Assembly (NCBI RefSeq): GCF_009363795.1
Contig: NZ_CP045420.1
Coordinates: 3,019,001 to 3,083,000 of the forward strand
Length of the DNA stretch: 64,000 bases
Reading direction: 5' to 3'
Source: Palleronia sp. THAF1
GTDB taxonomy: Bacteria; Pseudomonadota; Alphaproteobacteria; Rhodobacterales; Rhodobacteraceae
The notes under the pieces were generated by a model that had not been told where the DNA came from, did not search any database, and saw only the letters and a program-made list of their open reading frames with translations. Below, piece by piece: positions 26,104-33,589 of the stretch. A program made the position numbers and the translations under genes. Numbering within the stretch: the first letter of the stretch is position 1; every line of letters begins with the position of its first letter.

Positions 26104-27219
26104 ATGATGAAGACCCGTGCCGCCGTAGCACTCGAAGCCGGCAAGCCGCTGGAAGTGATGACCGTGAACCTCGAAGGCCCCAAGGCCGGTGAGGTTCTGG
26201 TGGAGATCAAGGCCACCGGGCTGTGCCACACCGACGAGTTCACCCGTTCCGGCGCGGACCCCGAAGGCATCTTCCCCGCCATTCTGGGCCACGAAGGCGC
26301 GGGCGTGGTGATCGAAGTGGGCGAGGGCGTGACCAGCTTGGAAGTGGGCGACCATGTCATCCCCCTTTACACCGCAGAATGTCGTGAGTGCGAATACTGC
26401 CTGAATCCCAAGACGAACCTGTGCCAAGCTGTCCGCGCGACGCAGGGCAAGGGCGTCATGCCCGATGGCACCACCCGCTTCAGCATGGAAGACGGCACAC
26501 CGATCTACCACTATATGGGCTGCTCGACTTTCGCGAACCACACTGTCCTGCCCGAGATCAGCCTGGCCAAGGTTCGCAAGGACGCGCCTTTCGATAAGAT
26601 CTGCTACATCGGCTGCGGCGTGACCACCGGCGTGGGTGCGGTGGTCAACACCGCCAAGGTAGAGCCCGGTTCCAACTGCGTGGTCTTCGGCCTGGGCGGC
26701 ATCGGTCTGAATGTCATCCAGGGCCTGCGGATGGTGGGGGCCGACATGATCGTCGGCGTCGATCTGAACGACAGCAAGAAAGAGATCGCCGAGCAGTTCG
26801 GAATGACTCACTTCGTGAACCCCAACGACGTTGATGGCGATCTGGTCGAACATCTGGTCGAGCTGACCGGCGGCGGCGCGGATTACTCTTTCGAGTGCAT
26901 CGGCAACACCAATGTCATGCGGCAAGCGCTGGAATGTTGTCATAAGGGCTGGGGCGAAAGCATCATCATCGGCGTCGCGGGCGCTGGCGAGACCATCGAG
27001 ACGCGTCCCTTCCAACTGGTCACGGGCCGCGTCTGGCGCGGCTCTGCATTTGGTGGCGCGCGGGGCCGGACGGACGTGCCGAAAATCGTGGACTGGTACA
27101 TGCAGGGCAAGATAGAGATCGACCCCATGATCACCCACAAGCTGACCCTGGACGAGATCAACCACGGCTTCGATCTGATGCATGAAGGCAAGTCGATCCG
27201 CGCGGTCGTCGAATACTGA
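26104..27219 (+). CDS. frmA: S-(hydroxymethyl)glutathione dehydrogenase / class III alcohol dehydrogenase
   Basis: A 371-residue zinc enzyme that oxidises the glutathione adduct of formaldehyde with NAD. Seen: catalytic zinc ligand Cys40 in [16 protein letters not shown] with His63, structural zinc cysteines in [15 protein letters not shown], the third catalytic ligand in [10 protein letters not shown], and the NAD-binding GLGGIGLN. Full family length. GGGAG precedes the ATG. S-formylglutathione hydrolase, which usually follows, is not downstream here. Class III identity follows from the pattern [18 protein letters not shown]. Confidence 0.95.
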   Translation: MMKTRAAVALEAGKPLEVMTVNLEGPKAGEVLVEIKATGLCHTDEFTRSGADPEGIFPAILGHEGAGVVIEVGEGVTSLEVGDHVIPLYTAECRECEYCLNPKTNLCQAVRATQGKGVMPDGTTRFSMEDGTPIYHYMGCSTFANHTVLPEISLAKVRKDAPFDKICYIGCGVTTGVGAVVNTAKVEPGSNCVVFGLGGIGLNVIQGLRMVGADMIVGVDLNDSKKEIAEQFGMTHFVNPNDVDGDLVEHLVELTGGGADYSFECIGNTNVMRQALECCHKGWGESIIIGVAGAGETIETRPFQLVTGRVWRGSAFGGARGRTDVPKIVDWYMQGKIEIDPMITHKLTLDEINHGFDLMHEGKSIRAVVEY

Positions 27220-27289
27220 TACGTTTGTCGCGGTAGCCTCGTGCTGCCGCGATTGATTGGCTGGGCGGGTCATCGCAAAGGATCCGCCC

Positions 27290-27712
27290 ATGCTTCGTCT
27301 TACAGCCCTTCTGATCGCCACCGCGTCGCCAGTCTTCGCCCATGAGTACGGTTTCGCGGGCATCCTCTCGAACGACAACTCCGGCGAGATGCCGGAACTG
27401 ACGCTGTCCTCTGGCCAGCCTATCGCAGACGGGCCGATCACGCTGGAGTCCGGCAAGGTCTACGAAATGGAGATCGAAGCCGATGGCTCGGCCGAACTCG
27501 CGCTGGCGGGCTCCGCATTCTTCCGCGCCATCTGGATCAACGAAATCGTCATCAACGGGCTGGAAATTCGGCCCTACGGCATCGAGTCGGTCGAATTCGA
27601 CGAAGCCGGAACGATGGAGATCGAATTCCTCGCCATCAAGCCCGGACGCTACGAACTGCGACAGCCCGGATCGAGCGGCGACACGCAGGCGGTCCAAATT
27701 ACCATCCAGTAG
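27290..27712 (+). CDS. Periplasmic protein, possibly cupredoxin-like
   Basis: A 140-residue secreted protein: signal peptide MLRLTALLIATASPVFA with cleavage before HEYGF, then an all-beta domain (VYEMEIEADGS, FRAIWINEIVINGLEI, GTMEIEFLAIKPGRYEL). The spacing of strands and the KPGRYEL ending resemble cupredoxins, where this position holds a Cys/His/Met copper site, but no Cys is present and only one His, so copper binding is doubtful. It is 70 bases downstream of frmA on the same strand and may be co-transcribed. Function not recognised. Confidence 0.65.
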   Translation: MLRLTALLIATASPVFAHEYGFAGILSNDNSGEMPELTLSSGQPIADGPITLESGKVYEMEIEADGSAELALAGSAFFRAIWINEIVINGLEIRPYGIESVEFDEAGTMEIEFLAIKPGRYELRQPGSSGDTQAVQITIQ

Positions 27713-27715
27713 CGG

Positions 27716-28138
27716 TTATTCCGGGTCGACGCTCCCGCGCAGGGCCTTCACCTCGCCCCGCGCCTTCTTCGCCTTCAGCCGCCGTTTCTTCGATCCCAAC
27801 GTGGGCCGCGTCGGAATGCGCCGCTTCGGCTTTTCCAGCGCCGCCCGGATCAATTCGACCAGCCTATCCCGCGCGATATCGCGGTTGCGGGCCTGATGGC
27901 GCGTCTCGCTGACCTGGATCAGCAATGCGCCCTCCTTTGTCCAGCGCCGTCCGGCCAGCCGTTTCAGCCGGGCTTTCACAGGTTGGGGCAGGTTCGGCGA
28001 GCGTTCCGCCTCGAACCGCAGTTCCACCGCCGTCGCGACCTTGTTGACGTTCTGCCCACCGGGGCCACCGGCCTGGGTGAACTGCTCGGTCAGCTCCCAG
28101 TCTTCGATTTCTATGCGGTCGTTGATGCGTAGGGTCAT
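27716..28138 (-). CDS. arfB: Alternative ribosome-rescue factor ArfB (YaeJ-like peptidyl-tRNA hydrolase)
   Basis: A 140-residue release-factor-like protein that frees stalled ribosomes by hydrolysing peptidyl-tRNA. Seen: the catalytic GGQ motif in TQAGGPGGQNVNKVATAVELRF near residue 28, and a basic C-terminal tail (GSKKRRLKAKKARGEVKALRG) that in ArfB enters the mRNA channel; both are needed for the activity. It lacks the codon-recognition domains of RF1/RF2. Convergent with the cupredoxin-like gene, with three bases between the stop codons. Confidence 0.94.
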   Translation of the reverse strand: MTLRINDRIEIEDWELTEQFTQAGGPGGQNVNKVATAVELRFEAERSPNLPQPVKARLKRLAGRRWTKEGALLIQVSETRHQARNRDIARDRLVELIRAALEKPKRRIPTRPTLGSKKRRLKAKKARGEVKALRGSVDPE

Positions 28139-28164
28139 GGGCCAACAATAGCGCGTGCACAGAA

Positions 28165-28190
28165 AAAGGGACCGCCGATGTGGCGGTCCC
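28165..28190 (-). terminator. Rho-independent terminator of the short transcript
   Basis: GGGACCGCC (28168-28176) and GGCGGTCCC (28182-28190) form a nine-bp stem with a five-base loop. On the minus strand it is followed by TTTTT, which makes it a textbook terminator for RNA arriving from 28380. On the plus strand no T-tract follows. Confidence 0.85.
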
Positions 28191-28260
28191 TTCGAATGTT
28201 TCGGAGGTGGGCCCGGTTAGGGTCCGACCCAATCAAGGTTTCTCACGTCGGGGGTTGCCC

Positions 28261-28317
28261 CTAGCCGCGCATCCCCATGACTGTTCCGCCCTCACACTCC
28301 TGCATCATTCTCGACAC
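28261..28317 (-). CDS. 18-residue leader-like small ORF with a perfect Shine-Dalgarno
   Basis: GTG start at 28317, stop TAG at 28261; the product reads VSRMMQECEGGTVMGMRG. AAGGAGGTG (28331-28323), the full complement of the 16S anti-Shine-Dalgarno, lies five bases before the start, the ideal distance. Such a site is unlikely by chance in a 190-base gap. The peptide has no helix or signal, one Cys and five Met if GTG is read as Met. No known family recognised. It could encode a true small protein or serve to load ribosomes on a regulatory RNA. Confidence 0.6.
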   Translation of the reverse strand: MSRMMQECEGGTVMGMRG

Positions 28318-28387
28318 TGGACCACCTCCTTCCATTTGATTTCCGATAACCCAAGCGTGCCATAGATTTCGGGTATGTCAAACGAAA

Positions 28388-29026
28388 TTACGCGACCTGT
28401 TGTGTCACTTTCGACGTGATGATGCGGAAGGGGATCAAGGCGATCAGCGCGAGCGCCAGTTTGACGCCCCAGTCGGCCAAAGCCAGCGATACCCATCGCG
28501 GCACTAAGGGGCCTGCGTTCAGGAACGGCACGGCGTCCGTCGCCCACGAAACCTGACCATCGGCGAAGGCCCCGAACGACAGAAAGCCCGCGAAGGCGAT
28601 GGTGAAGAAAAGCGCCGTATCCAGCGCCGAGCCGATCAGGGTGGATGCCAGCGGCGCGTTCCACCACTTGCCCCCGCGCATCCGGTCGAAGACGAAAACG
28701 TCCACCAGTTGCGCAACAAGGAACGCGGTGCCGGACGCAACAGCCACCCGCAGCGGCACGGCGGCGTAGGTGAAGCCATCACCCTGCAACATGATCTGGC
28801 TGCCGATCAGCGAGCAGATCACACCCACGACGAAGCCCGCGAAGACGACGCGGCGGGCAGTGGATGCGCCGTACAAGCGATTCATCACGTCGGTCACAAG
28901 GAACGCCAATGGATAGGTGAACGCCCCCCAGGTCAGCAGACCGTCAAGGATCAGGAACTGCACAAGGATGTTCGAGGCCACGACAATGGCGGCCATGGCA
29001 AGAATGCCGGGAAGAAGACGGGTCAT
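28388..29026 (-). CDS. Queuosine precursor transporter (YhhQ/QueT-like, VUT family)
   Basis: A 212-residue inner membrane protein with six hydrophobic segments. Seen: the family pattern WGAFTYPLAFLVTDVMNRLYGA, AQLVDVFVFDRMRG, and LIGSALDTALFFTIAF, all typical of the COG1738/YhhQ group that imports preQ0 or preQ1. A candidate preQ1-I riboswitch directly before the start supports the substrate. It is transcribed alone; no queuosine synthesis gene is near. The start ATG at 29026 follows the riboswitch by about seven bases. Confidence 0.9.
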   Translation of the reverse strand: MTRLLPGILAMAAIVVASNILVQFLILDGLLTWGAFTYPLAFLVTDVMNRLYGASTARRVVFAGFVVGVICSLIGSQIMLQGDGFTYAAVPLRVAVASGTAFLVAQLVDVFVFDRMRGGKWWNAPLASTLIGSALDTALFFTIAFAGFLSFGAFADGQVSWATDAVPFLNAGPLVPRWVSLALADWGVKLALALIALIPFRIITSKVTQQVA

Positions 29027-29032
29027 GGATTC

Positions 29033-29066
29033 GTCCGTTTTTTAAACAAGGTGGTCGGAGACTTGT
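29033..29066 (-). promoter_or_regulatory. Candidate preQ1 class I riboswitch
   Basis: Read on the minus strand: five-bp P1 (ACAAG at 29066-29062 with CTTGT at 29050-29046), an 11-base loop containing CCG, then TTT and six A (29043-29038), then CGG (29037-29035). CCG of the loop and CGG of the tail pair as the pseudoknot, matching the H-type fold of preQ1-I RNAs, and the loop ends in CAC as in the B. subtilis type, where the first C contacts the ligand. The CGGA tail is also the only ribosome-site candidate before the transporter start, so ligand binding would hide it. Decided by eye, not by a covariance model. Confidence 0.65.
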
Positions 29067-29112
29067 GGCGCGGCGCGTAGCCGGTTGCGCGCGCTCGCGC
29101 AAGGGTCGCCGG

Positions 29113-29814
29113 TCAAACGGTAAGCGCCAGGGCCACCCAGCCTGCCGTCTCTGCCAGTAGCTGCACAGCCCCGCACACGTCGCCCGTCTGCCCCCCGATC
29201 CGACGCATCGCAAGCGCGCGGATGACCAGATAGGCGAGCGTGACCCCAATCAACGCCGCGATGCAACCTGCCCCAAGCCAGATGGCGGCGATTCCCGCCG
29301 CAACCAGACCCGGAGCACGCTGCGCCGCACCCCCGGTCATCGCACCCAGCCCGCCATCGCGCGCGGGCGGCAGGCGCAAGGCGAGCAGCATGGCGACGCG
29401 GCTTCCGATACCGAGGAACAGGAAAGCCGGCAGCGATCCGACCTCTGCGATTGCCAACGTTTGAAGAATCAGCACCAGCCCAACGGCCAACACGCCGTAG
29501 CTGCCGATGCGACTGTCGCGCATTATTTCCAGTACATGCGCCCGGTCGCGGCCACCGCCGATACCATCCGCGAAATCGGCCAGACCATCATGATGCAGCC
29601 CGCCCGTCACCAGCACCAGAGCGCCGACGGCAAGGGCCGCGCCCAGCGCGTCATCCGTCAGCCCGAACACCGCCCAAGCGATCAGCGCCGGAAGCACGCC
29701 AACCAGCGGAAACGTCCACGCCAACGACGCCAACGGCGGTGCGTTATTGATCCGGCCCACCGGCAGGCGCGTCAGGAACATGACCCCAAGCCGCAGCTCG
29801 TTCAGGCGGCTCAT
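29113..29814 (-). CDS. cobS: Adenosylcobinamide-GDP ribazoletransferase (cobalamin synthase)
   Basis: A 233-residue multi-pass membrane enzyme that joins adenosylcobinamide-GDP and alpha-ribazole (phosphate) to give adenosylcobalamin (phosphate). Seen: FLTRLPVGR near the start, the metal-binding GGLHHDGLADFADGIGGG with the DGLAD motif, then RDSRIGSYGVLAVG and GGQTGDVCGA at the C-terminus. It overlaps the cobT stop by ATGA, forming cobU-cobT-cobS on the minus strand. Confidence 0.95.
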   Translation of the reverse strand: MSRLNELRLGVMFLTRLPVGRINNAPPLASLAWTFPLVGVLPALIAWAVFGLTDDALGAALAVGALVLVTGGLHHDGLADFADGIGGGRDRAHVLEIMRDSRIGSYGVLAVGLVLILQTLAIAEVGSLPAFLFLGIGSRVAMLLALRLPPARDGGLGAMTGGAAQRAPGLVAAGIAAIWLGAGCIAALIGVTLAYLVIRALAMRRIGGQTGDVCGAVQLLAETAGWVALALTV

Positions 29815-30818
29815 CGCAAACCGGCCTCGGCGAAGGTCGCCATGCCACCGTGGCAGGCCACGGCGGCGCGCAGGACGCCCAACGCGACCGCGGCCCCCGA
29901 CCCTTCGCCCAGCGCCATCCCGAGATCGAGGATCGGACGCTGACCAATCGCCTCCAGCATCCGCGCGTGCCCCGGCTCGGCGCTGCGATGGGCGACAAGG
30001 CAGTGGGACAGCAGATCGGGGTCATGCGCCCACAGGGGCAGCACGGCGGCGGTGCAAATGAAACCGTCCAGAATGACCGGAATGCGCGCCGCACGCGCGG
30101 CCAGCACCGCGCCGACGATGGCCGCCAACTCGCGTCCGCCGACATTCGCGATGGCGTGCAGCGGCGGCTGACCGCCGTGCCGTTCAACTCCAAGGCGCGC
30201 CGTTTCGACCTTGCGCGCCATGACATCCGTGTCGGCGCCGGTGCCGCGCCCAACCCAATCTTCTGCGGCGCCGCCCAAAGTCGCATGAGCCAGCGCAGCG
30301 GCGGTCGTCGAATTGCCGATGCCCATCTCGCCCAGAATCAGCACGGAGGCACCCGTATCCACCGCAGCCCGACCCACGTCCATCGCGGCCAGTGCGTCGG
30401 CGTCGGACATCGCCGCGCCTTCGGTGAAGTCGGCGGTGGGGCGATCCAATTCCAATGGTACGGCGGTCAGCGACGCGCCGGACACGGCGCATAACTGGTT
30501 GATCGCGGCCCCGCCCGCGTTGAAGTTCGTGACCATGCCCGCCGTCACCTCTTGCGGGAACGGGTTCACGCCGCGTGCGCAGATCCCGTGGTTGCCCGCG
30601 AAGACCAGCGCCTGCGCGGCGTCGATCCGGGGCCGCGCGGTCCGCTGCCAGCCCGCCATGAAGATTGCCAGCTCCTCCAGCCGCCCCAGCGATCCGGGGG
30701 GTTTCGTCAGCTCCATCTGCCGTGCCTGCGCGGCCTGGGCGCTGGCGTCGTCGAAGGCGGGCAGACCAGACAGACGCACGGGCAGGTCGGTCATGGCAGT
30801 CAGGTCGTCAAATCGCAT
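29811..30818 (-). CDS. cobT: Nicotinate-nucleotide:dimethylbenzimidazole phosphoribosyltransferase
   Basis: A 335-residue enzyme activating the lower ligand of B12 by making alpha-ribazole phosphate. Seen: TKPPGSLGRLEELA, VFAGNHGICARGVNPFPQEVT, EMGIGNSTTAAAL, and the catalytic glutamate region GMALGEGSGAAVAL. The start ATG at 30818 lies inside the end of cobU; an ATG eight codons later (30794) is an alternative. Note that older alphaproteobacterial usage calls this gene cobU. Confidence 0.95.
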   Translation of the reverse strand: MRFDDLTAMTDLPVRLSGLPAFDDASAQAAQARQMELTKPPGSLGRLEELAIFMAGWQRTARPRIDAAQALVFAGNHGICARGVNPFPQEVTAGMVTNFNAGGAAINQLCAVSGASLTAVPLELDRPTADFTEGAAMSDADALAAMDVGRAAVDTGASVLILGEMGIGNSTTAAALAHATLGGAAEDWVGRGTGADTDVMARKVETARLGVERHGGQPPLHAIANVGGRELAAIVGAVLAARAARIPVILDGFICTAAVLPLWAHDPDLLSHCLVAHRSAEPGHARMLEAIGQRPILDLGMALGEGSGAAVALGVLRAAVACHGGMATFAEAGLR

Positions 30819-31320
30819 GGGGCTTCACTTTCAGGGGTTGTCCGGCGACGCAGAGGTAAACCTCGTCCACCGTGTCAGCGATTGTCTGGTTCAGCGTGCC
30901 AGCGGCATCGCGAAACCGACGCGCAAGGGCGTTTTCCGGCACGATTCCCGCACCGACCTCGTTCGTGACGAAGATCACAGGGTGGGGCAGCGTCGGGATC
31001 ACCTGCGCCAAGGCGGCCCCGGCCTGTTGCCAGTCGCGGTCGGCCAGCATCAGGTTGGTCAGCCACAGGGTCAGGCAGTCGACCAGCACCGGCCCATTCG
31101 CTTGGCCCAGCGCGCCCACCAGATCGAACGGCTCTTCAATCAGGTTCCATTCCGGCCCGCGGCGATCACGATGCAGGGCCACGCGGTCCGCCATTTCGGC
31201 ATCCCGCACCTCTGACGTTGCGATGTAGACGGGGTGCGGGCCAAGGTCGGCCATCAGCCGCTCGGCCAATTGGGACTTGCCCGAACGGGCACCCCCGGTG
31301 ATGAGGATCGACTTTGCCAT
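30808..31320 (-). CDS. cobU: Bifunctional adenosylcobinamide kinase / phosphate guanylyltransferase
   Basis: A 170-residue homotrimeric-type enzyme that phosphorylates adenosylcobinamide and attaches GMP. Seen: P-loop GGARSGKS at residues 9-16, then the GMP-attachment region ALHRDRRGPEWNLIEEP with a conserved His, and VFVTNEVGAGIVPENALARRFRD. First gene of the minus-strand unit, diverging from the phosphatase gene over 51 bases. Called cobP in the Pseudomonas denitrificans nomenclature. Confidence 0.95.
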   Translation of the reverse strand: MAKSILITGGARSGKSQLAERLMADLGPHPVYIATSEVRDAEMADRVALHRDRRGPEWNLIEEPFDLVGALGQANGPVLVDCLTLWLTNLMLADRDWQQAGAALAQVIPTLPHPVIFVTNEVGAGIVPENALARRFRDAAGTLNQTIADTVDEVYLCVAGQPLKVKPHAI

Positions 31321-31371
31321 CCCGAGGTGACACACCACAGCGCACCGCAAATTGGAAGCCCGACGACGCCG

Positions 31372-31938
31372 ATGCCCACCCGCCCCGACCTGTTCCTGAT
31401 CCGCCACGCGCCGGTCGTGCCGACGGGCCTTCTGGCCGGGCGCAGCGATCTGGATTGCGTGGTGCCGGATGGGGCGACTGTGCCAAGTTTGCCGGAAGGG
31501 CTGCGCGTGGTGTCCAGCCCCGCGCGGCGCTGCGTGAAGACGGCGAGGGCGCTGTTTCCGGGCCAAACGATGGACCTCGACCCCGGCCTTTGGGAGCAGG
31601 ACTTCGGCGTTCACGACGGGAAACCGCTGGCCGATCTGCCCGACCTTGGGCCGCTATCGGGCGACGATCTCGCGCAGCATCGATGGGAAGGCGGCGAAAG
31701 CTTCGCGGACGCTTGCGCGCGTATCTGCGCGCGGCTGGCGCATTGGGGGCAGGTCGCGCGCGATACCGGACCCATCGCGCTGGTATGCCATGCCGGAACG
31801 GTGCGCGCGGGCCTTTCGCTGGCGCTAGGCCGCCCCGGCCCCGCGCTGTCGTTCGAGGTCGCACCCCTGTCGGTCACCCGCCTGACCGCTTGGCCCGGTG
31901 GCTGGGCGGTCGGGTTCGTCAACAGGATCGCGCCGTGA
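31372..31938 (+). CDS. Histidine phosphatase family protein, probable alpha-ribazole phosphatase
   Basis: A 188-residue phosphoglycerate-mutase-like phosphatase. Seen: the phosphohistidine motif FLIRHAPVV, where the usual RHG is RHA, SSPARRCVKTA with the second Arg, a catalytic Glu region LWEQDFGVHDGKPLADL, and the second His in LVCHAGTVRAG. In B12 operons this family removes the phosphate of alpha-ribazole phosphate or adenosylcobalamin phosphate; context supports that but the RHA variant deserves care. It begins a four-gene plus-strand unit and ends with GTGA overlap into bluE. Confidence 0.85.
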   Translation: MPTRPDLFLIRHAPVVPTGLLAGRSDLDCVVPDGATVPSLPEGLRVVSSPARRCVKTARALFPGQTMDLDPGLWEQDFGVHDGKPLADLPDLGPLSGDDLAQHRWEGGESFADACARICARLAHWGQVARDTGPIALVCHAGTVRAGLSLALGRPGPALSFEVAPLSVTRLTAWPGGWAVGFVNRIAP

Positions 31939-32660
31939 CGCCGTCGCACTTCGGCGAATGGATGCAGGGCAGGCTGGGGCCGAAGGGGCCGGTCGTACTG
32001 ATCACCCTTGCCTGTCCGATCCCCGCCGTTCGGGTCGGTACCGGCTCTGCGGTCCCGGGGGCTGCCGCCTTCTGCGCCGCACTCGGCATCGAGGATCCGG
32101 ATCGAAGGGTTGCCGCTATGTTCCAGCCCGGAGCAGGCTGCGGAACCTCTACCGCCTCCTTGCTGGCAATCGCGGGCAGGCAGGACCCCGAACGTCTTGC
32201 ACGGGCCTGCGTCGCCGTGGAGCGCGCCACCGATCCGTTGATGTGGCCGAGGCCCGACATGCTACTATGGGCACCTCGGACGGCAAAGATCATCACGCGA
32301 TTGCGACGCCCGCCTGCCTACGAGATCCTTGGCGGGTTCTATGGTCCAGCGACGCCGACCAACCCTGACGACATCGATTTTCCCGACATCTCCGACCTGA
32401 TCGTGCGTTACGAAGTGGGCGAAGGATTGGTCCCGTTGGCCACGGAAAGCGCCAGGCGCACGACCGCCCTGCGTGGACCGGATACGGACCCCACCTTCTC
32501 GTTGGCAAGAAGACTGGGCGCCCTTGGCCATGCGCGCGCCCACACCGGATCGGCCCGCGCGCTGGTTTTTCCGGTCGGCGGCATCCCAAACGGTGCAGAA
32601 GATGCGCTGCGCGAGGCAGGGTTGTCCGGTCCGGTGCGATTTGTGACAGGCTATCGGTGA
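31935..32660 (+). CDS. bluE: L-threonine kinase, BluE/PduX-like GHMP kinase
   Basis: A 241-residue GHMP-superfamily kinase expected to make L-threonine O-3-phosphate for the aminopropanol arm of B12. Seen: FGEWMQGRLGPKGPVVLITL at the N-terminus, equivalent to the GELVQG motif of PduX, and the ATP loop GAGCGTSTASLLAIAG, followed by substrate loops. It sits between the phosphatase and cobD/cobC, the two enzymes that use the product. GTG start overlaps the previous stop. Named for the Rhodobacter gene with the same role and context. Confidence 0.8.
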   Translation: MTPSHFGEWMQGRLGPKGPVVLITLACPIPAVRVGTGSAVPGAAAFCAALGIEDPDRRVAAMFQPGAGCGTSTASLLAIAGRQDPERLARACVAVERATDPLMWPRPDMLLWAPRTAKIITRLRRPPAYEILGGFYGPATPTNPDDIDFPDISDLIVRYEVGEGLVPLATESARRTTALRGPDTDPTFSLARRLGALGHARAHTGSARALVFPVGGIPNGAEDALREAGLSGPVRFVTGYR

Positions 32661-33589
32661 TGAGCGTGGCGATGATGATGGCACTCGGTTTCGACGCCGT
32701 TTTCGGATGGCCGAATAGGCTGTACCGGCGCATCGGACATCCCGTCACGTGGATCGGCGCGCTTATCGGCTGGTGCGATGCGCGGTGGAACAGCGGCCGG
32801 CCTGAAACGCGCCGCGCCGCCGGGATAGCAACCGTCGCCGTCGTTCTTGCCCTAAGCGTGCTTCCACTTCTTCTCATTGCCTCGGCCCTTCCGAGTGGCT
32901 GGATCGGTAGCGTGCTGACGGCATTGCTAGCGTGGCCATTCCTCGCCGTCCGATCGCTGTACGATCATGTCGCCGCCGTGCGCGATCCTTTGCTCCGAGG
33001 GGACATTGAAGGCGCACGCCACGCAGTCTCTATGATCGTTGGCCGTGACCCGTCGCGGCTGGATGGTGCGGGTGTGGCGCGCGCGGCCACAGAAAGCTTG
33101 GCCGAGAATGCCAGCGACGGTGTCATCGCCCCGCTGTTCTGGGGCGTGCTACTGGGCCTGCCGGGGATCGTGGCGTACAAAGCGATCAACACGATGGATT
33201 CGATGATCGGACACCTGACCCCACGCCACGCCGATTTCGGACGCGCCGCCGCGCGACTGGACGACGTGGCCAACTGGCTGCCCGCGCGACTGACCGGCGC
33301 GCTATTCTGCATAGTTGCGCCCAAGCCCCGCGCCGTCTTCACCGCCATGCGCCGCGATGCGCCGCACCACCGCTCTCCCAATGCGGGCTGGCCGGAAGGA
33401 GCCATGGCGGCGGCGCTTGGCGTTCGGCTGTCGGGACCGCGCGTCTATGCTGACCGGATCGCGGATGAGCCTTGGCTGAACGCCGGCGCACCAGATCCCG
33501 GCGGCGTCGAGCTGGATCGCGCGCTGGCTCTGTATCGGCGCGCAATGTTCGTTGCTGGGGGCGCGTTGCTGGCGCTGGCGTGGTGGTGA
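32660..33589 (+). CDS. cobD: Adenosylcobinamide-phosphate synthase (CbiB-type)
   Basis: A 309-residue membrane enzyme that attaches aminopropanol phosphate to adenosylcobyric acid. Seen: GWPNRLYRRIGHPVTWIGALI at the N-terminus, the conserved SRLDGAGVARAATESLAENASDGVIAPLFW, YKAINTMDSMIGH, and FGRAAARLDDVANWLPARLT. The ATG at 32660 overlaps the bluE TGA (TGATG); a GTG one codon earlier is possible. CobD is the alphaproteobacterial name, CbiB the enteric one. Confidence 0.95.
   Translation: MSVAMMMALGFDAVFGWPNRLYRRIGHPVTWIGALIGWCDARWNSGRPETRRAAGIATVAVVLALSVLPLLLIASALPSGWIGSVLTALLAWPFLAVRSLYDHVAAVRDPLLRGDIEGARHAVSMIVGRDPSRLDGAGVARAATESLAENASDGVIAPLFWGVLLGLPGIVAYKAINTMDSMIGHLTPRHADFGRAAARLDDVANWLPARLTGALFCIVAPKPRAVFTAMRRDAPHHRSPNAGWPEGAMAAALGVRLSGPRVYADRIADEPWLNAGAPDPGGVELDRALALYRRAMFVAGGALLALAWW

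Larger units (their letters stand above)
28165..28381 (-). ncRNA. Candidate short structured transcript with an 18-codon ORF
   Basis: A separate transcription unit is suggested downstream of the queuosine transporter. TTGACA (minus strand, 28381-28376) could be a -35 element but no clear -10 was found, so it might also be the tail of the upstream mRNA. It contains a perfect Shine-Dalgarno, a small ORF (28261-28317), a GGGG-CAA-CCCC hairpin right after the stop, a GGGTCGGACCC palindrome, and a terminator. The segment CCACCTCC (28210-28203) is exactly complementary to GGAGGTGG of the ribosome site, so the RNA could close its own ribosome site. It resembles a dual-function or self-regulated small mRNA. 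Confidence 0.6.

Noticed and set aside
27226-27289. Hairpins between frmA and the next gene as a terminator
   Set aside because: Stems contain a wobble pair and are not followed by a T-tract; too weak to call.
26068-27456. Minus-strand frame of 462 codons opposite frmA
   Set aside because: frmA has all its zinc ligands on the plus strand; the opposite frame is a shadow.
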